Assembly: GCF_001676615.1 (NCBI RefSeq)
Contig: NZ_LYXZ01000013.1
Span: 1 to 64,000 of the forward strand
Source of the DNA: Labrys sp. WJW
GTDB taxonomy: Bacteria > Pseudomonadota > Alphaproteobacteria > Rhizobiales > Labraceae
DNA length: 64,000 nt
Reading direction: 5' to 3'
Both the position numbers and the translations under genes were made by a program. Below the pieces are notes generated by a model that was not told the DNA's origin, ran no database searches, and saw nothing but the letters and a program-made list of their open reading frames with translations. Position 1 is the first letter of the stretch. Each line of letters begins with the position of its first letter. Below are positions 47,247 to 56,017 of this stretch, piece after piece.

Positions 47247-47877
47247 CGCATCGCTCCCCGCTGGAAGAATGGTTGTCGCCATTGTGGCAGCTTCGATGTG
47301 AAGCGGTTGTGACGGGGCACGGACAGGGGGCCGTCAGGCTCGATCCAACACAGCCTGACAGATTCAAACAAAATATCTCCGAGTGGCGGAGGCTTCTGAT
47401 GAGGAGAGGGAGGCCCGGGCGGACGGTTGCTGAGGCTGTCATCCGGGCCTCCGGCCTCCATCCTCGTCAGGCGGGAAGCGTGCACAGGCTAGGTCGCCGT
47501 CCCGTTCAAGGGCAATCGCCTATTTAGTACTAGTGCCTTTATAGGCGAAGGCCCGGCAGTTCCACACTTACCGGGCCTTCTACCCCTGATACGCAACGCG
47601 GGGTTGGGCAATGGATAGCGCGGAAGAGTTGAGGAAGGGTTGAAAGGCGATGGCATCGAGACTGGCGAGGTCTTGCAGCGTTCAATACTGCCCTCCTTCG
47701 TACACCCGAAGACGCTTCGCCTTTCGAGCCCAAGTCCAGCGAGCGCATCGCGTACCGCCGAGGCTGGCGAGCACAAGACGTCCTTTAACTCGAAGCCAGA
47801 GGGGCGGTTGTTTGGAAGGCACAACCAAGGGTATAAGATCCGCTCGCCGAAAGGCTTTTTATTTGGATGAAATCGAC
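47247..47877. promoter_or_regulatory. gene-free region upstream of the cold-shock gene
   Basis: 631 bp with no gene I can support. It contains the promoter of the S1/P1 gene at the left, a 9-bp-stem hairpin (47548-47579), and a long leader before the cold-shock ATG. Long structured leaders are common in csp genes and allow temperature control, so a thermosensing RNA is possible; the structure was not folded. Confidence 0.4.
47548..47579. terminator. hairpin, possible bidirectional terminator
   Basis: A 9-bp perfect stem, AAGGCCCGG/CCGGGCCTT, with a 14-base loop. A short T-rich side follows in either direction. It could end transcription from either flank; no gene adjoins it closely, so its role is uncertain. 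Confidence 0.5.
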
Positions 47878-48087
47878 ATGAGCACTGGAACGGTTAAATG
47901 GTTCAACGAGCAAAAGGGTTACGGCTTCATTCAGCCGGATGACGGTTCCAAGGATGTGTTCGTTCACATCAGTGCCGTCGAACAGGCCGGTTTCCGTTCC
48001 CTCCAGGAAGGCCAGAAGGTCAGTTACGAAATTGTCCAGGATCGTCGTTCCGGCAAGATGTCGGCGGGCAACCTGCGGGCCGAATAA
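47878..48087 (+). CDS. cold-shock protein (CspA family)
   Basis: A 69-residue single cold-shock domain. The RNP-1 motif (KGYGFIQ) and RNP-2 motif (VFVHIS) are intact in the beta-barrel: [20 protein letters not shown]. It binds single-stranded RNA/DNA and melts RNA structure at low temperature. The gene stands alone with a long leader and is followed by a strong terminator 150 bp downstream. Confidence 0.96.
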   Translation: MSTGTVKWFNEQKGYGFIQPDDGSKDVFVHISAVEQAGFRSLQEGQKVSYEIVQDRRSGKMSAGNLRAE

Positions 48088-48234
48088 GCGCCCGTAAACG
48101 CAAAAAGCGCCCCTGACCGAGAAGGGCCGGTAGCGGGCACGGTGCTGTTAGGCGGCCGGTATCAAGTTCGAATTACCCCGAACGCACAGAGTTCACCTTA
48201 CGGCGCCATGAAGCGTCGCAGGCAATCATCTTGG

Positions 48235-48265
48235 CCCGGCGTCCGACAACGCCGGGTTTTGTTTT
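48235..48265 (+). terminator. strong rho-independent terminator
   Basis: A 7-bp stem, CCCGGCG/CGCCGGG, with an 8-base loop followed by TTTTGTTTT. It lies 148 bp after the cold-shock stop and probably ends that transcript, leaving a long 3' UTR. Alternatively it ends a small RNA starting in this 150-bp stretch; no promoter was identified. Confidence 0.75.
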
Positions 48266-48655
48266 GGCGGCTCGGTCGGGAAATGAATGGCGCCTGGTCG
48301 GGCCTGCCAGCGCGCCATGGTGAAGCAACGCGCCGACGGGCGCATTTAGCAAAGCAACAGTGACGCTATTTGGCCGCATTCCCTTGACCGATGTCAAAGC
48401 GGGGCTGGGCAGCTCTCGTAGATTTTCCGGGCAGCGCATCCGTCGCGGGTGCCGCTGGTGGACCCCAACTTAGTCCAACCTGCCCAACACGGCCGGGCTT
48501 TTTGGGGACGGGCGCCTTATCCCTCTTCGTCCTTCTTCCAAACCCGATGCAGACGCTTTGCCGGCAGCGCTCACTTCAGGGCCATTCAGCAGAACTGCTC
48601 ACGAAGATATCACGCAATACATGGTCTTCTCCGGACGCTACGGAGGGGCTCACAA
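48266..48655. other. 390-bp gap, no gene seen
   Basis: Between the terminator and the small secreted protein gene nothing could be supported; the region is mixed in composition. A ribosome site (GGAGGGG) belonging to the next gene lies at its end. Confidence 0.4.
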
Positions 48656-48910
48656 ATGAAAACACGAGAACTCGTAACAGTGACGTTGATCATGGTGGCT
48701 GGCATAGGGGCTGCTGACCTGGCATGGGCGAGAAGCAAACTGGTTCAGTCTCAAATCCTGACAGAAGAACCTCCCAAGGGAACCCTTAGGGCAGGCATGA
48801 AGGTGCTTGTCGATGACGGCACCTGTGGTGCAGGCAAAATCAAAAGGATCACGGGTGGCAACGGGTCGGACATTCCCCGGAAGCGAGAGTGTGTCAGCAG
48901 ACCGAAATAG
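48656..48910 (+). CDS. small secreted protein (DUF6719-like)
   Basis: An 84-residue protein with a signal peptide (LVTVTLIMVAGIGAADLAWA). The mature part reads LTEEPPKGTLRAGMKVLVDD, then GTCGAGKIKRITGG, ending with CVSRPK; two cysteines could form a disulfide. It matches a small conserved rhizobial family that I recall as DUF6719; function unknown. The ATG has GGAGG 10 bases upstream. It is convergent with the thermonuclease gene (3 bp gap). Confidence 0.78.
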   Translation: MKTRELVTVTLIMVAGIGAADLAWARSKLVQSQILTEEPPKGTLRAGMKVLVDDGTCGAGKIKRITGGNGSDIPRKRECVSRPK

Positions 48911-48913
48911 AGG

Positions 48914-49372
48914 CTATCGCGTCGGCCCGCACCACCATAGCCGTCGTTCCTCTCGCGCAACTGCTCCGGCCTTCCACGGCCGGGCCAGGTCCTCGCGAAC
49001 CAGCTGCATGCCGGCATTGAGTCCGGAGGGGCTGCCGATCCGCAGCGCGCCTAGCGTGCGGCCGTATAGGTCCTTGCGCCCGTCACGCTCCACATAAACA
49101 ACCTTGTCCCCGATCAGTTGGGCCAGCCTTGCCTTGGCCTTGAGGCCTTGCTGCAATCCCTCATTGCAATCGGGATGAAAGACCTCGGGCGCATCGATGT
49201 CACGCAGCCTGACCTTCTCCGCGCAGCCGCGTCCAGGTTTCTTGCAAGGCAGGGCAACCGTGTCGCCATCAAGAACCACGATGCGACTACCGTCGACCGC
49301 TTCATAGGTGGCGGCGCTGGCCGAGGAGGTGAGGAGAATGGCAAAAAGAGCGATACGCAGAACTGGTTTCAT
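48914..49372 (-). CDS. secreted thermonuclease-family protein (SNase)
   Basis: A 152-residue protein: signal peptide (RIALFAILLTSSASA) and a staphylococcal-nuclease fold. Catalytic-type residues are visible as VLDGDTVALPC, VRLRDIDAPEV (R and D of the SNase site) and a YGRTLGALRIG strand. It lies at the end of a three-gene minus-strand set whose first two genes overlap by 4 bp. Extra cysteines (PCKKPGRGCAE, DCNE) are typical of the bacterial secreted group. Confidence 0.9.
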   Translation of the reverse strand: MKPVLRIALFAILLTSSASAATYEAVDGSRIVVLDGDTVALPCKKPGRGCAEKVRLRDIDAPEVFHPDCNEGLQQGLKAKARLAQLIGDKVVYVERDGRKDLYGRTLGALRIGSPSGLNAGMQLVREDLARPWKAGAVAREERRLWWCGPTR

Positions 49373-49387
49373 TCGACCCTCATATCA

Positions 49388-49744
49388 TCAGTCATTGGTC
49401 GATTTCGATATCGCTACCCAGCGGCCACGCACCTTGTGCAGGCCTCTGCGTGCCATACACCCGGCCCGCTCCTCGTCGTTCCAGGCCTTGCGGTCGAACC
49501 ATTCCCCACCGAAGCGCTCCTTGAAGCGTTCGGCGTGTGCCCGCTCCGCGAAACAGAAAATGTGGAACCATTGGGCGTCACGGCTCACCGAATGCCCGCG
49601 GGGGCAAACGCTCAAGCGCTCATCCTCACAAAAGCCGTGCACGACGTTGTAGGCCTTGCCTGCATAGGCCTCCTCAGGCAGCCGGATCTGATGGGGCCAA
49701 CCCCTGTCGATCATCGGCGGGTAGAGCTCATTTCGGCGCATCAC
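49388..49744 (-). CDS. hypothetical protein
   Basis: A 118-residue protein with a rhizobial look: MMRRNELYPPMIDRGWPHQIRLP, then HGFCEDERLSVCPRGHSV and a WFHIFCFAERAHAERFKERF segment. Several cysteines and aromatic residues are conserved in such proteins, but I know no function. Its start overlaps the stop of the upstream gene (ATGA) and its end is 15 bp from the thermonuclease gene. Confidence 0.72.
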   Translation of the reverse strand: MMRRNELYPPMIDRGWPHQIRLPEEAYAGKAYNVVHGFCEDERLSVCPRGHSVSRDAQWFHIFCFAERAHAERFKERFGGEWFDRKAWNDEERAGCMARRGLHKVRGRWVAISKSTND

Positions 49745-49962
49745 CAGCGGCCCCGCATGAAGCCCCGGGACATGCCCTCCGCCAGCCGGCCCGCGGCCTC
49801 TGTCTGGGCTGCCAGGTCGGCCTGTAGGTGATCCGTCAGGATGATCAGGGCCCGCACGGCGGCTGTGGCATCCCCGTCGCAGGCCGCAATCGCCTTGTTG
49901 ACCCGGGCATCCAGGTCCAGCGGCGGTCCTGCCGCCTTGTTGTCGACCGATCGAGCTATCAT
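49741..49962 (-). CDS. small hypothetical protein
   Basis: A 73-residue helical protein with acidic N-terminal half (LDARVNKAIAACDGDATAAV) and a positively charged C-terminus (GMSRGFMRGRW). No family recognised. It is the first gene of the thermonuclease set and is coupled by a 4-bp overlap to the next one. Confidence 0.65.
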   Translation of the reverse strand: MIARSVDNKAAGPPLDLDARVNKAIAACDGDATAAVRALIILTDHLQADLAAQTEAAGRLAEGMSRGFMRGRW

Positions 49963-50090
49963 TCTATCCCCTCCAAGGGCGGCGGAAGGCTAGGCCCGCG
50001 ATCTGGTCGTGTCCAGCAGTTTGTTCTTCATTCGTTCTAATTGTATAGATTGTCGGCGGCGCCGCGCCAGCGATCGAGACGGAGGGCAAT

Positions 50091-50842
50091 ATGTGCGGCA
50101 GAGTGCATCAGAACGGCCCGGATTTGCCCGGCATCAGCTCGGAAATGGACGCCTCCGAGGAAGAGCTCGCCCGGGCCTATAAGGAAAACCGGAACGGTGC
50201 TCCGGGCGAATGGTTCTGGATCATCCGTCGACACCCGGGGCACGGTCGTACGGTGCACACGCCCATGAAATGGGGGCTGCTGCCGGCCTGGCTGAAAGAT
50301 CCCTCCGGCTGGAAATATCCGTCGAACGCTCGGCAGGAAACCGTCAAGACCAACGGCGCATTCAAGCTACCCTATCGGCGCAGGCGCTGCCTCCTGCCGA
50401 TCCAGCTCTTCTATGAGTGGCAGAAAATCCTCGAGGAAGGCATGCCGCTCAAAAAGGGCCAAAGGAAGCAGCCCTACGCGATCGCCATGAAGGACCGTCA
50501 GCCTTTTGCGGTCGCCGGCCTCTATGACACGTGGATCGATCCCGCGACGGGGCAGCAAACCAACACCTTCACCGTGGTGACCTGCGGGGCCAACAGCCTC
50601 ATGGCGACCATCCACGACCGTATGCGGTGATCCTCGCGGCTCAGAATTACGAGCGCTGGATCGCCTGCATCGAGCCGGACCCGGAAGACCTGATGGTGCC
50701 ATACCCGTCGGAGCTCATGGATATCTGGCCTATCTCGTCGAAGGTCAACAGTCCGTCATACAAGGCGGCAGACGTTGCCGAACCAGTCGACGTGCCGGCA
50801 ACACCAACTGGCTCAGTTCCGAGGCAATCGGAGTTTTTCTGA
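50091..50842 (+). pseudogene. SRAP (HMCES/YedK) peptidase with a frameshift
   Basis: An SOS-response-associated peptidase that crosslinks to abasic sites in single-stranded DNA. The catalytic Cys2 is in MCGRVHQNG; KYPSNARQETV, LFYEWQ and IHDRM are the other conserved boxes. After IHDRM the expected ATG-CCG-GTG-ATC reads ATG-CGG-TGA, one C short (about 50625), creating a stop at 50628. The next frame then continues exactly with VILAAQNYERWIACIEPDPE and ends with a TGA at 50842. So the full protein (about 250 residues) is broken near residue 178, losing the C-terminal strand. Possible sequencing error. Confidence 0.85.
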
Positions 50843-50852
50843 TGGGGCGAGC

Positions 50853-51095
50853 GTGACGAACTGGCCTGTCATCCGGCGCGGCGGGCGCCTCAAGCTGATG
50901 CAAATGCCATGGCCCGGTCACCCCGCTACGATCATGCCGGGCGATCCGCCCGAGCTTGTTCCAGGCCAGCGGCCCGGTCTTGGCGCTTTCATTGTCACGG
51001 CCACCTTCACGTCGATCAGCATGCGGGTCGACGATAAGACTTTCACGCTGCGACCATCAGGCGATAGCAGGCTCGTGTTCTGGGATATTTCCTAA
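50853..51095 (+). CDS. small hypothetical protein
   Basis: An 80-residue reading frame from GTG, 10 bases after the SRAP gene. It reads VTNWPVIRRGGRLKLMQMPW with later VDDKTFTLRPSGD. A beta-type composition; no known family. It may be co-expressed with the SRAP gene. Support is moderate because codon usage is similar to neighbours but no conserved motif is visible. Confidence 0.4.
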   Translation: MTNWPVIRRGGRLKLMQMPWPGHPATIMPGDPPELVPGQRPGLGAFIVTATFTSISMRVDDKTFTLRPSGDSRLVFWDIS

Positions 51096-51177
51096 ACGAG
51101 AGGTCGCTCAAAGGTGCCGGCGAAATAGAGCCCCTCCGGTGGCAGTGCTTGGTGAACGGCTCCCCACTTTGCTAGGG

Positions 51178-51666
51178 TTAATCGACCTGCCAGGCCGGCA
51201 GATCGACGAACGTTTTAAATAGAAGATCCCGCACGATCTTTCGCTGGTTCTTGTCGAGACGGGAGAGCATATCTTCTTGTCGATCGATAAAGATCGGCTT
51301 CAGGCGCTCCATCATGGCAAGACCGTCGGCGGTAAGGCGCAGGTTTTTCTTTCGCGAATCCACCTTGTCGGCATGGATTTGCGCCAGTTTTTTCTCCGTC
51401 AGGCGCTTGACCGCCCGTCCAATGGAGTTCTTCGGCCTGCCGTTGAGCTGGGCGATTTCGCTCGCGGTTAGTTGCCGGTAGCGCCACAGGGTGATCAGCA
51501 CATTGCAATCGTCGCGATTGAGACCGAAACTGTTTTCCGTAGCGGTAATCGTTCGATGCGACCAGTAGTTGGCCCAAAGGCAGATGGTCAGTGCTTCGGC
51601 GAACGCGTGATCGCGGCACAGACTCGTTACGTCAAGGGCAGTTGAATTCTCGGCGCTAAAATTCAT
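51178..51666 (-). CDS. MarR-family regulator
   Basis: A 162-residue MarR-type winged-helix protein (168 if a TTG at 51684 is used). The core runs from LNRDDCNVLITLWRYRQLTA through EIAQLNGRPKNSIGRAVKRL (recognition helix) to the wing with ADKVDSRKKNLRLTADG. It is divergent from the catabolic operon with about 357 bp between them, and the interval holds an inverted repeat over a promoter, so it probably represses that operon until a substrate-derived ligand binds. Confidence 0.92.
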   Translation of the reverse strand: MNFSAENSTALDVTSLCRDHAFAEALTICLWANYWSHRTITATENSFGLNRDDCNVLITLWRYRQLTASEIAQLNGRPKNSIGRAVKRLTEKKLAQIHADKVDSRKKNLRLTADGLAMMERLKPIFIDRQEDMLSRLDKNQRKIVRDLLFKTFVDLPAWQVD

Positions 51667-51896
51667 CGCTTCTTTTGGTCTCAATCAGGGGCTGGCCGGC
51701 ATGTCTGTATGCCGGCTTCGGCTGTCTGCGCAATGGCGTCTCCACAACGCTCGGACCCGTCTTTCAGGTCTGAGCACGACGGGCGAGTGGCATACCACTC
51801 GTGAACTTGGCGATCGGTCGCTGATTGTCAATTGCTTGGGCTTGCTTTGTCCGGAAATGCAGCCGTTTGGCGCCTTGAAAATCTGCACAGACCATA

Positions 51897-51937
51897 TTGA
51901 CATCAAATTGATTATCGAGAATGGTTCCAGATGGAAC
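51897..51937 (+). promoter_or_regulatory. candidate promoter and MarR operator of the catabolic operon
   Basis: A perfect -35 box TTGACA (51897-51902) is followed by an inverted repeat GTTCC-AGAT-GGAAC (51924-51937) that would overlap the -10 region and start point. Such placement fits a repressor site. The -10 sequence is not clear by eye. The first gene begins 87 bp downstream of the repeat. The rest of the 350-bp space has no gene. Confidence 0.55.
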
Positions 51938-52023
51938 GATATTATAAATAACAGAGGGGCGACCGAAAGTTGCCGAACGTCGGGCATGTGTCCGGTGAAC
52001 GATGACGTTTGGTCTTTACCATT

Positions 52024-53931
52024 ATGTCTAGCTACGTTGTCATCGCTGTCTGCGCGATTACGATTGCTATAATAGTAATCGAAATGTTGCAGCCTTCTCG
52101 GTTGTGGGCTGCCGGTGGCAAGTCGCCTCTCGAGTGGGGTAGCATCCCTCGGCTCCTTCCACGCTATTTCGGCGATGTCCATGATCGCGTTGCGCGCGAA
52201 CCATTGTCTGCGCGCATGCATGCTTTGACAGCAGGCAGCATCATAGGCCTGTTTCTTCTATCCCCCCTCAACGCTGCTCTTGTCCTGACAGGCGCGCCGG
52301 GTGCGCTTGTACTTGCGATGACGGGAACTTGCCTGTTCCTGGTCGCCGGGCTCGGGGCAGGTATCGTTCTACAGTATCGGCGGCGCCTGGCCAGGCCGGA
52401 GCGGTTGTCTGGCGGTATCTGGGCGCGGCTGCGCTTGTTTTTTTCCCTCGCCTGCGTCTTTTTCCTTGGCGCGGCCTTGACTGCCTTGGTACCGGCGGGA
52501 TGGCCGGATGGGCTCTTGGCCGTTCTCCTCGTTCTGACCGGCGCTGCAGGTCTGTGTCGCCTCGCCGCCATGGTCGCTCGTGGGCCGATGCGCCACGCCT
52601 TTGCTGGGGCGGTTCACCTGGTGAACCACCCTCGTCCCGAACGGTTTACAGGCCGGGCGAGTGACCTGAAACCGCTCGACCTCGAGGCTCCGCGCCTTGG
52701 CGCGGGCTCCCCGACGGATTTCAGTTGGAAGCAACTTGCCGCCTTCGATGCCTGCGTGCAGTGCGGCCGCTGCGAGGTCGCCTGCCCGGCCTTCGCGGCA
52801 GGATTGCCGCTCAATCCCAAGAAGCTGATTGCAGATCTTTCGGCCAGCATGCGCCCGGTGCCGGCACGGCTCGATTATTATGGAAGCCCACATCCGGGCC
52901 AGGGCAATGGCTGGCGCTCGACCGATGCCTGGCAGGAATTGGTGGCTGAGAGCGAGGCGGCAATCGCCCCCGAGACATTGTGGTCCTGCACGACGTGCCG
53001 GGCCTGTGTCGAGGAGTGTCCGATGCTGATCGAGCATGTCGATGCCATCGTTGACATGCGCCGCTTTCAGACATTGGAACGCGGGGCTACGCCGGAAAAG
53101 TCGGTACAGGCACTCACCAATCTGCGGATGACCGACACGATCGGTGGCGCTGACCCTGCCACGCGTCTCGATTTTGCGACGGATCTGAAGCTGCCATTGA
53201 TCAGCGCAACCGGGTCGACCGATACCCTGTTGTGGCTGTCGGAAGCCGCGTTCGACCGGCGTGGCCAGATGGTGCTGCGCGCCTTTGTGCGCTTGCTGCG
53301 TGAAGCGGGGGTGGATTTTGCGGTCCTGGGTGCGGATGAGCGCGACTGCGGCGATCTTGCCCGCCGGCTCGGTGACGAGCACTCCTTCCAGATTCAGGCC
53401 AAGGCCAATATTGCGACGCTGGCACGCTATCGCTTCCGCCAGATCGTCACCATCGATCCGCATGCCCTGCACTGTCTGCGCAACGAGTACCCGGCTTTCG
53501 GCGGGATGCATACGGTGCGCCATCACACCGATCTTCTGGATGAATTGGTGGCCGCAGGGCGGCTTCGCGTGCTTCGCCCGGCGAGCGGTGGCATCACCTA
53601 CCACGATCCTTGCTATCTGGGTCGCTACAATGGCGAGTTCGACGGGCCTCGCCGCGTGCTCGGCGCCATCGGTTTTGAACTTGCTGAAATGGCACACAGC
53701 CGCACACGTTCGCGGTGTTGCGGCGGCGGCGGCGGCGGTGCGTTGTCGACAATCAATTCGGAGCGGCGCATTCCCGACATGCGCATGGGGCAGGCTATCG
53801 CCACTGGCGCGCCGGTTTTGGCGGTTGCGTGCCCTGGCTGCACGCAGATGCTGGAAGGCGTTGCCGGTGAACATCCTCCCGTGCGCGACATTGCTGAACT
53901 CCTCCTCGATGCGGTGGAGGCCCGTGCATGA
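52024..53931 (+). CDS. DgcB-like membrane Fe-S oxidoreductase
   Basis: A 635-residue heterodisulfide-reductase-type protein. About five membrane helices (residues 1-190) are followed by two 4Fe-4S boxes, CVQCGRCEVACP near 242 and CTTCRACVEECP near 321. Two CCG-type cysteine domains close the protein, with HDPCYLGRYNGE and RSRCCGGGGGG. In dimethylglycine dehydrogenase (DgcAB) clusters this subunit passes electrons from the flavoenzyme toward the quinone pool. Start at ATG 52024; the TTG 15 bases upstream is unlikely. Stop overlaps etfA by 4 bp. Confidence 0.88.
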   Translation: MSSYVVIAVCAITIAIIVIEMLQPSRLWAAGGKSPLEWGSIPRLLPRYFGDVHDRVAREPLSARMHALTAGSIIGLFLLSPLNAALVLTGAPGALVLAMTGTCLFLVAGLGAGIVLQYRRRLARPERLSGGIWARLRLFFSLACVFFLGAALTALVPAGWPDGLLAVLLVLTGAAGLCRLAAMVARGPMRHAFAGAVHLVNHPRPERFTGRASDLKPLDLEAPRLGAGSPTDFSWKQLAAFDACVQCGRCEVACPAFAAGLPLNPKKLIADLSASMRPVPARLDYYGSPHPGQGNGWRSTDAWQELVAESEAAIAPETLWSCTTCRACVEECPMLIEHVDAIVDMRRFQTLERGATPEKSVQALTNLRMTDTIGGADPATRLDFATDLKLPLISATGSTDTLLWLSEAAFDRRGQMVLRAFVRLLREAGVDFAVLGADERDCGDLARRLGDEHSFQIQAKANIATLARYRFRQIVTIDPHALHCLRNEYPAFGGMHTVRHHTDLLDELVAAGRLRVLRPASGGITYHDPCYLGRYNGEFDGPRRVLGAIGFELAEMAHSRTRSRCCGGGGGGALSTINSERRIPDMRMGQAIATGAPVLAVACPGCTQMLEGVAGEHPPVRDIAELLLDAVEARA

Positions 53932-55238
53932 GCCGCACACGCATCAACAGAGGAAAGCCGCCCGAGCGCATTGAGGACCCGGACTGTGCCGGTCGCAGCG
54001 ATGTCGCCTCGATGGAAGAGGTCGCGACTGTCACATCAACACCGAACGTCGAAGCCGCACAAGCTCTGTCCAGAGTGCGTCGAAACAATACAGCCATTCG
54101 CTCTGACCCACGACCTGCGGGCCGACCTCGCTTGTCTCGGGCCCAGGAGGAGATACAGGGTGAGGAAGCCATCTTCCCAGCCGCGCCCGCGCATCCGCGC
54201 CGAACCATGCGAAGTCCGGCCGCTCGCAGGGATGATGCACGCACTCCCATGCGGTCCGGCGGAGCGGACACGGCCAAGGCTGAGGCGCGCGACGATGCCG
54301 ATGTCGTGTGCGTCGAGGAGCCCGAGAGCCATATCGTCGTCGTTGCTTTCGCCCGCGAGACCTGGCCGCAGGCCGAGGTGGAGCTGATCGGGCTGGCTCG
54401 TTCTCTCGCCGGGCCGCGCGAGGCTATCGTACTTTGTCGCATTGGCGCCGCCGAACGTGACGCCGGACGGGCCGGCGCCGACCGGCTGGTGACATTTGAA
54501 AATGCGGGTATTTTCGAGCGCCGATCCGCGTTGGCAGCTCTGTGTGGCGATTTGAAGCCCCGGCATGTGCTTTTGCCGAGTTCCGACGCTGGCAATGATC
54601 TTGCCCGCTTTCTTGCCGCTCGGCAGAGCGTGCGCCCAGCGATTGGGATCGTGCAACTACGCGGAAACGAAGTGCTGGTGCCCGCTCCTGATCGGCAACA
54701 CGACTATGCCCGGCCGCTGCCACCCGTCGCGACGTTCGCGGCCAGCGCCTGCAAGGCAACGACGCCGGTCGTCGGTCGAGAGGCTCGGAACTTGATTGTA
54801 CAGGACGTGACGAGCGACCCAGCGGGTATCACCGATGATGGAATCGAAACCGCCGACGTGTCACGGCTTGCCCTCGAAGAGGCCGAGTTCATCGTCAGTG
54901 CCGGTGGAGGCGTGCGTGATCTCAGGCTTTTCGGCGCCGTTGCACGGTCGCTGTCGGCGACGATTGGCGCCAGTCGGGTGGTATGCGATGCAGGGGCTCT
55001 GCCGCGTGATCGACAGGTGGGGGCATCCGGCCACATCACGCGAGCCCAGGCTTATGTTGCCTTCGGCATCTCGGGCGCCTCACAGCATCTGGAGGGTATT
55101 CGCGACTGCCCACATGTCGTAGCCGTCAACACCGATCCTCACGCCGCCATGCTGGCTCGTGCGGATCTTGCCATTGTCGCCGACGCCGGCGCCGTGCTGG
55201 CCGCTCTGCTTGAAAACGGGGAGAGTGCGCATGGCTGA
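53928..55238 (+). CDS. etfA: electron-transfer flavoprotein alpha subunit
   Basis: A 436-residue EtfA, longer than the usual ~310-350. The first ~130 residues are polar, Arg/Pro-rich and probably disordered; the ordered part begins SHIVVVAFARETWPQAEVEL. The FAD-binding C-terminal domain is intact: SAGGGVRDL, QVGASGHITRAQAYVAFGISG (with the conserved GISGASQHLEG) and AVNTDPHAAML. Together with EtfB it takes electrons from the DgcA-like flavoenzyme. It overlaps dgcB upstream and etfB downstream. Confidence 0.88.
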   Translation: MSRTRINRGKPPERIEDPDCAGRSDVASMEEVATVTSTPNVEAAQALSRVRRNNTAIRSDPRPAGRPRLSRAQEEIQGEEAIFPAAPAHPRRTMRSPAARRDDARTPMRSGGADTAKAEARDDADVVCVEEPESHIVVVAFARETWPQAEVELIGLARSLAGPREAIVLCRIGAAERDAGRAGADRLVTFENAGIFERRSALAALCGDLKPRHVLLPSSDAGNDLARFLAARQSVRPAIGIVQLRGNEVLVPAPDRQHDYARPLPPVATFAASACKATTPVVGREARNLIVQDVTSDPAGITDDGIETADVSRLALEEAEFIVSAGGGVRDLRLFGAVARSLSATIGASRVVCDAGALPRDRQVGASGHITRAQAYVAFGISGASQHLEGIRDCPHVVAVNTDPHAAMLARADLAIVADAGAVLAALLENGESAHG

Positions 55239-56016
55239 TCTATCGATTGCCGTATTGCTTTCGGCCGGGCGCCATCCGGTAACGGGTCGCCCGCGCGCTG
55301 CCGACAGCGATGCGCGTGCGCTGCGTCTGGCGCTTGCGCTCGCCCAGAAGGGGGCGGTGCTGACTGTGCTCCATGCCGGCCAACATGACGAACCCGCGCT
55401 TGGCGACTATCTCGGCATGGGTCTCGACACGCTCACGGTGCTTGGTCCTCTCACCCAAGCCGATGATGCGGTGCCGGTGCTGGCAGACGCCCTACGCACC
55501 GCTTCGCCCGACATCGTCTTGTGCGGCACGACTGCCGAACATGGTGAAGGCAGTGGCATGCTGCCCTACCTGATCGCGCAGGATCTTTGCATGCCCTGCA
55601 TCGCCAATGTCACCGATCTGGTGTGTGAGGAGAACGGCGTGACGGTTCTGGCCGCCGAACCGGCTGGCCGACGTCGTCGCTTTCGGTTGACCGCCAGCGC
55701 TGTCCTCGCGGTCGGTGCAGCCGCATCGGCGCCGCTGCAGGTCGCCTGGGGCAGAACCCGGCGGGGCAAGATCCTGGTCCATCGGGCTAGCGCCTCCATT
55801 GACGCCGCGCGCGCCAGCTGGACGCTACGTCCTTTTCGCATACGTCCCGCTCGCATCTTCGCGGGACCCGGCAGCATGGGTGGCAAGCGTATCGTCGAAG
55901 GTGTCCCACCCTTCGAGGCCGCGGCCCAGATCCGCGCTTTCTTGCAGCAGGCAGGTGTTGTGCGTGCTGGCAATCCCACCTCCACCATTCACGTACCGCC
56001 AGAAAGGGCCGGGTAG
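55231..56016 (+). CDS. etfB: electron-transfer flavoprotein beta subunit
   Basis: A 261-residue EtfB. Residues 1-150 hold the AMP/nucleotide fold (ALRLALALAQKGAVLTVLHAG, later TASPDIVLCGTTAEHGEGSGM). It ends with a Pro/Arg-rich linker and a helix near 230-245. The ATG (with GGGGAG upstream) overlaps the etfA stop by 8 bp. Partner of EtfA; no oddities beyond the atypical C-terminus. Confidence 0.87.
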   Translation: MADLSIAVLLSAGRHPVTGRPRAADSDARALRLALALAQKGAVLTVLHAGQHDEPALGDYLGMGLDTLTVLGPLTQADDAVPVLADALRTASPDIVLCGTTAEHGEGSGMLPYLIAQDLCMPCIANVTDLVCEENGVTVLAAEPAGRRRRFRLTASAVLAVGAAASAPLQVAWGRTRRGKILVHRASASIDAARASWTLRPFRIRPARIFAGPGSMGGKRIVEGVPPFEAAAQIRAFLQQAGVVRAGNPTSTIHVPPERAG

Positions 56017-56017
56017 C

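Noticed and set aside
52369-53940. 523-residue minus-strand frame
   Set aside because: It is antisense to the Fe-S gene, whose cysteine boxes are definitive.
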